DNA of 64,000 nt from an uncultured Steroidobacter sp. (GTDB lineage Bacteria > Pseudomonadota > Gammaproteobacteria > Steroidobacterales > Steroidobacteraceae), in NCBI RefSeq assembly GCF_937958065.1, contig NZ_CALFXI010000002.1:1-64000 (forward strand). Reading direction: 5' to 3'. Numbering within the stretch: position 1 is the first letter of the stretch; every line of letters begins with the position of its first letter. The notes under the pieces were generated by a model. It was not told where the DNA came from. It saw nothing but the letters and a program-made list of their open reading frames with translations, and did no database searches. Shown here one piece after another: positions 59,555 to 64,000 of the stretch. Both the position numbers and the translations under genes were made by a program.

Positions 59555-61873
59555 TTAACGAACCAGCTCCACGACCAATTCCCGGCTATCGGCCCGACCG
59601 CGATCGTCCACCGTGCGCACCATGTAATGACCGGCACGTGACGGATGCCAGCCGATCGCCACGCCGGGCGCACCCGTCCCGACGTAACTTTCATCGACGA
59701 ACCAGTGCAGGCGCCGCACCTCGCTGTCCGCATTGGCCGCCAACGGAATCGCTTCGCTGCCGACGCGCCCGCTGCGCACCGTGTAAGTCACAGCGATCAC
59801 CGGCGATGTGATCTGCGGCGCGGTGCCACTGGGAACATCTCGTTGGCAGTCCGCCGGCGGCGGAGGGCGCCGCCGGGGAATGCCCGCCTGCGCGAACAAT
59901 TGCAACAGATCCGTGGGCCAGAACTCATACACCTCGCTGCGTGTATGGGCCGGATCGTAGGGCGGGCAGGCCTGCTCGCCGGTTCTGGTGTCGATCCAGA
60001 CCCGACGATGAATCTGACTCACTCGAATCGGTGACACGCCGGGGATGTACCAGGTGCTCACCACCTGCGGACACTCGGCGTTCGGCAGATCGCCCGAGGC
60101 ACTGCAGACTTCGACTCGCTCCATGCGCGGCGGCTGCCGGAAAATCGGTTCGATCAGCTGTTCCTGCGCCGCCAGCCCATCGAGCAGGCGGAAGAACAAC
60201 GGCGCCGCCGCCTGCACGCCGACGAATGCCGGATTGCCACGGCCGTCGAAGTTGCCGACCCACACGACCAGCACGTAAGGACCGAAAGTGCCAGCGGTCC
60301 AGGCATCCCGGAAGCCCCAGGACGTGCCCGTTTTCCATGCGGCCTGCACGCCGCTGCGACGACGGGCAAATGAATCCTCCGGCCGCGGCGCCGAGCGCAG
60401 CATATCCAAGGTCATGAAGCTCGCTTCTTCCGACAGCATGCGGACTCCCTCGGTCCGTGGCTCGTCGGCGAGATAGCGCAACGGTGCGAGGCGGCCGCGA
60501 TTTGCCAGCATGGCATACAACGTGGCGGTCTCTTCCATCGTGACTTCGCCACCGCCCAGCGCCAGCGCCAGGCCGTAGTGTTTTTCGCTCGCCATCCTGC
60601 TGATGCCGGCGCTGCGCAGGAATTGGTAGAGCGAGGGTGTCGACAGTTGGGATGCGAGCGTCAGTGCCGGCACATTGCGAGATCGGATCAATGCTTCCCG
60701 CGCGGTGATCGGACCGACGAAGCGGCCGTCGAAGTTCTCCGGGTTGAAGGGGCCGAACGCAGTCGGCGTGTCTTTCAGGACGGTTTGCGGATGAATCACG
60801 CCCTGGTCGATGGCGAGGGCGTAGATGAACGGCTTCAGCGCCGAGCCTGGCGAGCGTTTGGCAAGCGCGCCGTTCACCTGACCTTCGATATTGGCCGCAA
60901 AGAAGTCGGCCGAGCCGATCATCGCGCGCACCGAAAGGTCGCGATAGTCGACGAGCATCGCGGCGGCGTTGTGAATACCGATATTGCCGTGCTCGCGAAC
61001 GTAGGTCGCGACGATCCGTTCCAGCGTTCGTTGCGATCGCAGATCCAGCGTCGTGTTTACTGAATGAACCGATGCGGGGCGGGACCGCTGCAGGATCGTG
61101 TTCGTGAAGTGAGGCGCTGCGAAAGGCAGGTCGCGCAACGAGGCGTAATGTAACGGCGTGGCGACGTACTCTGCGGCGCTGGCCGCATCCGGGTGTCGCT
61201 CCACCCAACGCGCGAACAGACGCAAGCGCGCATCGCGGAGGTCGGCGGGTTCGTCGAGAGAGGGTGCGCGACGCGCGGGAGACTGTGGGATCAGCACCAG
61301 GGTCAGCGCCTCGGAGAGTCCCAGTCGCTTCGCCGACTTATCGAAGTAAATCAGGCTCGCCGCACCGACGCCCTGAATGTTTCCTCCATAGGGCATCAGA
61401 TTGAGATGCGCTTCGAGCAGATCCCGCTTCGAGTAGCACAGCTCCAATTGAATCGCCCTTACGATCTGCTCGAGCTTGCCACTGATGGTTCGAGTGTTCA
61501 GCCCATACATGAGACGGGCGAGCTGCATCGTGATCGTCGACCCGCCAACCCGCGGGCCGCCGGAGTAGCTCGACACGGCGGCGCGGATCAGCGAGGCGAC
61601 GTTGAAGCCGGGGTGCAAGTAGAAGTGTTGGTCTTCGTGGAGGAGCAGCGCCTCTATGAGCTCGGGCGAGATGTCTTCGAGCGGGATCCACAAGCGATAC
61701 TGATGGTCGCTCGCCAACGTGAGCCTTAGTAGTCGGCCATGGCGATCGAAGATGGCGGTCGAGGAGGCGATTCTCTCGGCCAACGGTTCACGCGGCCACA
61801 GCCGGATGGTGACGAGCGTCGCCGCTACGATCGTGATGGCTACAGCAACGCTGATTGCTCGCCGCCAACGCAT
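59555..61873 (-). CDS. pbpC: Penicillin-binding protein 1C
   Basis: A bifunctional peptidoglycan synthase of 772 residues, with one N-terminal membrane anchor (ISVAVAITIVAATLVTI). The GT51 domain has catalytic Glu80 in LHEDQHFYLHPGF and VGGSTITMQLARL. The transpeptidase domain has the SxxK Ser-Lys in RSPGSALKPFIYAL and the KTG box in AAWKTGTSWGF. A C-terminal BiPBP-type domain (about the last 90 residues) ends the protein. In many bacteria pbpC pairs with an alpha-2-macroglobulin gene, as here, to form a periplasmic envelope-repair and protease-trapping unit. The two are separated by a 411-base gap with an inverted repeat. Confidence 0.95.
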   Translation of the reverse strand: MRWRRAISVAVAITIVAATLVTIRLWPREPLAERIASSTAIFDRHGRLLRLTLASDHQYRLWIPLEDISPELIEALLLHEDQHFYLHPGFNVASLIRAAVSSYSGGPRVGGSTITMQLARLMYGLNTRTISGKLEQIVRAIQLELCYSKRDLLEAHLNLMPYGGNIQGVGAASLIYFDKSAKRLGLSEALTLVLIPQSPARRAPSLDEPADLRDARLRLFARWVERHPDAASAAEYVATPLHYASLRDLPFAAPHFTNTILQRSRPASVHSVNTTLDLRSQRTLERIVATYVREHGNIGIHNAAAMLVDYRDLSVRAMIGSADFFAANIEGQVNGALAKRSPGSALKPFIYALAIDQGVIHPQTVLKDTPTAFGPFNPENFDGRFVGPITAREALIRSRNVPALTLASQLSTPSLYQFLRSAGISRMASEKHYGLALALGGGEVTMEETATLYAMLANRGRLAPLRYLADEPRTEGVRMLSEEASFMTLDMLRSAPRPEDSFARRRSGVQAAWKTGTSWGFRDAWTAGTFGPYVLVVWVGNFDGRGNPAFVGVQAAAPLFFRLLDGLAAQEQLIEPIFRQPPRMERVEVCSASGDLPNAECPQVVSTWYIPGVSPIRVSQIHRRVWIDTRTGEQACPPYDPAHTRSEVYEFWPTDLLQLFAQAGIPRRRPPPPADCQRDVPSGTAPQITSPVIAVTYTVRSGRVGSEAIPLAANADSEVRRLHWFVDESYVGTGAPGVAIGWHPSRAGHYMVRTVDDRGRADSRELVVELVR

Positions 61874-62089
61874 GTCAGCTAGGTTCCCGGTCTTGAAGAT
61901 TCAAGAAGGTTTTGCAAGGGGAAGAGAAGGCCAAGCGTGCGAGCAGCGTCGCAGCGAATGACCGCTTTCGTCGCTTCCGAGGAACTGCGCTCCCCGCGGC
62001 TTGAATGAGAGATGGCAATCGACCACTGGGCCGCAAACGCCTCGATTTCCGATCTCCGGCCAACTTCGCTCGCATCCCCGGCGCTGTCG

Positions 62090-62244
62090 GCAGCGGGAGG
62101 GTCAGGGAGGTCCTCCCGGCAAATGGATAAAACAGGGACGTTTTTCCATTAGCAGCTACAGGGAGGTACAGCAGCGCGCCGCGCGACAGCGCAGGCGCGG
62201 CGTGCGTCGCGGTGCCGGGAGGACCTCCCTGACCCTCCCGCTGC
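62090..62244. repeat. 32-bp perfect inverted repeat flanking a 91-base core
   Basis: Left arm 62090-62121 and right arm 62213-62244 are perfect reverse complements over 32 bases. The arms carry repeated AGGGAGG/CCTCCCT blocks. The core has AATGGA...TCCATT and CGCGCC...GGCGCG as nested partial palindromes and a third AGGGAGGT. It lies in the 411-base A2M-pbpC gap and would form a large RNA hairpin in a shared transcript. It is MITE- or REP-like in form; no transposase or target-site duplication was identified. The rest of this gap (61874-62284) holds no gene I can support. Confidence 0.75.
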
Positions 62245-62284
62245 GAGCCACTGACGCCCTCCGAACCACCGACGCCTCTTTGCA

Positions 62285-64000
62285 TCACGGCCGCGACACC
62301 TCAATCCGCCCGGACGCTGACCGACCAACGACGCTCCGGTCATACATCGCCTCGCCATACGCCGGCGGCGTCACATACGACCCAACGTTCGTCGCCTTGA
62401 TGCGATACACGATCTCCGAAACCTCACTGTTCGCATTCGCATAGAACACCACGCGATCCTCACGCATGTCCGCATAGTGCAGCGACGCTTTCTGATTGCC
62501 GACGCAGATCTGACATCGCCAGCCGCCGTACACCTGCTCGTAACCGCCGTCTTCCTGACCTTCCGCCGCCTCCGCAAACGGCGTCTGCGCCGCTTCGGTC
62601 GGAACGACCAGCTCGAAGCCACCGGGCAGCAGATCGACCAACGCGAGATTGGAGAACTCGCCCTGCTTCAAACCTCGGAACTTCAAGTGCACATCGATCT
62701 GATCGCCCATCTTCACCTGAGTGATCGGCTTGCCGCTGCTGTCCGTGTACTCGCGCAACACTTCCAATCCCTGCTTGATCGCCTGCGTAGGCGGCTTGCG
62801 GTCGAAGCCGGACTGCTCGATCAGGTAGTACGCATTCAGATTGGTGTTGTTCGTGAACTTCAGCGCAGCCGCCTGATCGCTGAACTGCACCGTCGGGAAC
62901 AAGCTCTCCGGCAACGCCAGCGCCCGAACACTCTTGTTCTTGAGCACCTCCGCAATCGCCAGATTGCGCGCCGCGCCCTCCGTCGCGGCGGCATACGCAT
63001 CGAGCGCGAGCAAGGTCGTGCCCGCCGACAGCGAATGGTAGTAACCATCGGTCACTCGCTTCGCCATCGTCGTGAACACTTCGCTCGGCACCGTCTTCAA
63101 TCGCTCCGGGAAGTGCCGCGAGATGACGAACAGCAACAACGCATCGCGCGTCATCGGATCGTTGTACAGCTCATCGACCGGCGCATCGAAACGCGTGCCC
63201 GAGATCAAGCTTTCCGCATCCCGATCCTGCCGCATCAGATCCAGCGCCGCCGCCAGCCACGCAGCGGTCAGATCCTTCTCCCACTGTCCTCGATAGCGCT
63301 CTGCCAAACGCTTCCGGGCGGCGCTGATTTCCGCCGCCATGCGCTGACCCTGTCTCGTCAGCAGATAAATCGCATATGCGCTCTGCCGCTCATCGGTGAG
63401 ATTGTTGCCATCACGTTGCGCGACCTGCCGCAGATAGGAGTTGCCGTTCGCGACCAGATCGCCCGGGATGGCCTGACCGCGCTCGCCCGCTTCCAGCAGC
63501 AGATGCTGGGCGTACAACGAAACGAACTCGACCACCTCATTGCCGCCCGGCCACAGCTTGTACGCGCCCGTCTCCGTCTGGCGCGAGCGCAGTTCCCCGA
63601 TCAGCGAAGCAATATCGGCGCCGTCGCGCGTCTTGACGTACCCAAACTCCGGCCGTGACGTCAGCAGCACCGCCGGCATCGACATGCTGACGATCTGCTC
63701 CGTGCACGCGTATGGATAATTCGAGAGATACGCGACGAAGCCATGCGCGAACTGCAGCGGCAGCATCGACGCGCCGGTTTCCAGCCTGCGGTGATGCGGA
63801 TACATCTGCCGCTCTATGCGAATCTCGCGATCGCCTTGCTCCAGCACGCCCGCGCTCAGCTGCGTCATGAACGGCGTTGCCGGGCGCACACTGAGATCGA
63901 TCTTCCGTTTGCCGCTCGCGTTACCCAGGCGCGCGCTGAAGCTCATGTTCGCCGGGCCCGGCGCATCCTTCGCCCGCAATCGGAAGCGCACCGAGCCTTC
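62285..64000 (-). CDS. Alpha-2-macroglobulin family protein, C-terminal part (cut by window edge)
   Basis: The C-terminal 571 residues of a bacterial alpha-2-macroglobulin of the YfhM type; the gene continues past the right edge. The thioester motif CTEQ sits in NYPYACTEQIVS (Cys codon near 63709), matching the CxEQ of protease-trapping A2Ms, followed by the helical thioester domain (SLIGELRSRQTETGAYKLWPGG) and the receptor-like C-terminal domain ending in YDRSVVGRSASGRIEV. Such proteins are periplasmic lipoproteins that bind attacking proteases. The gene is on the same strand as and upstream of pbpC. Confidence 0.9.
   Translation of the reverse strand, partial: EGSVRFRLRAKDAPGPANMSFSARLGNASGKRKIDLSVRPATPFMTQLSAGVLEQGDREIRIERQMYPHHRRLETGASMLPLQFAHGFVAYLSNYPYACTEQIVSMSMPAVLLTSRPEFGYVKTRDGADIASLIGELRSRQTETGAYKLWPGGNEVVEFVSLYAQHLLLEAGERGQAIPGDLVANGNSYLRQVAQRDGNNLTDERQSAYAIYLLTRQGQRMAAEISAARKRLAERYRGQWEKDLTAAWLAAALDLMRQDRDAESLISGTRFDAPVDELYNDPMTRDALLLFVISRHFPERLKTVPSEVFTTMAKRVTDGYYHSLSAGTTLLALDAYAAATEGAARNLAIAEVLKNKSVRALALPESLFPTVQFSDQAAALKFTNNTNLNAYYLIEQSGFDRKPPTQAIKQGLEVLREYTDSSGKPITQVKMGDQIDVHLKFRGLKQGEFSNLALVDLLPGGFELVVPTEAAQTPFAEAAEGQEDGGYEQVYGGWRCQICVGNQKASLHYADMREDRVVFYANANSEVSEIVYRIKATNVGSYVTPPAYGEAMYDRSVVGRSASGRIEVSRP

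Noticed and set aside
61875..62288. 137-codon minus-strand frame between the A2M gene and pbpC
   Set aside because: It runs through both arms of the inverted repeat, giving repeated Gly/Gln/Pro blocks from the DNA palindrome; no start site or domain.
1..64000. CRISPR arrays, tRNA and rRNA genes, transposases, integrases
   Set aside because: None seen on reading both strands; long gaps contain no cloverleaf or regularly spaced repeats I could identify. A covariance-model scan would be decisive for small RNAs.

Overview
The window is GC-rich, densely coded bacterial chromosome. A tripartite RND efflux operon, a TIGR01782-like TonB-dependent receptor, a YeaG-YeaH-YcgB locus, an LpxR-like outer-membrane enzyme, PBP1C paired with an alpha-2-macroglobulin, Lhr, YgiQ and several c-di-GMP enzymes together point to a free-living gammaproteobacterium. 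I would guess the Steroidobacter/Xanthomonadales side, but that placement is inference from gene content and not a phylogeny. I saw no rRNA, tRNA, CRISPR array, prophage or transposase.

Layout. 1-2.5 kb: a leftward acetolactate synthase operon (ilvB-type large subunit, csaA, thioesterase). It is preceded by a well-formed attenuation leader: promoter, Ile/Val-rich leader peptide and Rho-independent attenuator. 2.5-4.7 kb: citrate synthase divergent from a LysR regulator, with a perfect 7-5-7 dyad between them. 4.9-13.5 kb: a PAS-HisKA-receiver protein lacking its ATPase domain, two membrane diguanylate cyclases, a small secreted protein, a long ketosynthase, class I FBPase, and a GIN-domain lipoprotein with a consensus CRP/Clp-like site upstream. 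13.5-24 kb: Lhr helicase and an RND operon (adaptor, pump, outer-membrane factor). 24-26.9 kb: GST, LysR, NmrA-like oxidoreductase. 26.9-31.7 kb: PrkA(YeaG)-YeaH-SpoVR(YcgB) stress operon. 32.3-35.2 kb: Lon and an Hsp20 chaperone.

35.3-45.6 kb: methyltransferase, LysR, LpxR-like protein, YgiQ radical SAM protein, 3-methyladenine glycosylase, a TIR-domain protein with an unrecognised N-terminal half, a one-TM protein, a flavodoxin-fold protein and an M28 lipoprotein peptidase. 45.7-53.9 kb: FCD/GntR regulator divergent from a TonB receptor with a candidate operator, gamma-glutamyltransferase, and a PAS-PAS-GGDEF-EAL protein. 54-56.9 kb: glycerol kinase, followed one base later by an M48-family membrane protein whose zinc site is destroyed. 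57-57.7 kb: an AbrB/VapC toxin-antitoxin pair. 57.7-64 kb: CPA2 antiporter with RCK domain, pbpC, a 155-bp inverted-repeat element, and an alpha-2-macroglobulin running off the edge.

Most of the window is ordinary housekeeping and envelope biology. The parts most worth following up are the ilv attenuator leader, the TIR protein, the pseudo-M48 protein coupled to glpK, the kinase without an ATPase domain, the citrate synthase with Glu at the catalytic Asp position, and the inverted-repeat element between the A2M gene and pbpC.
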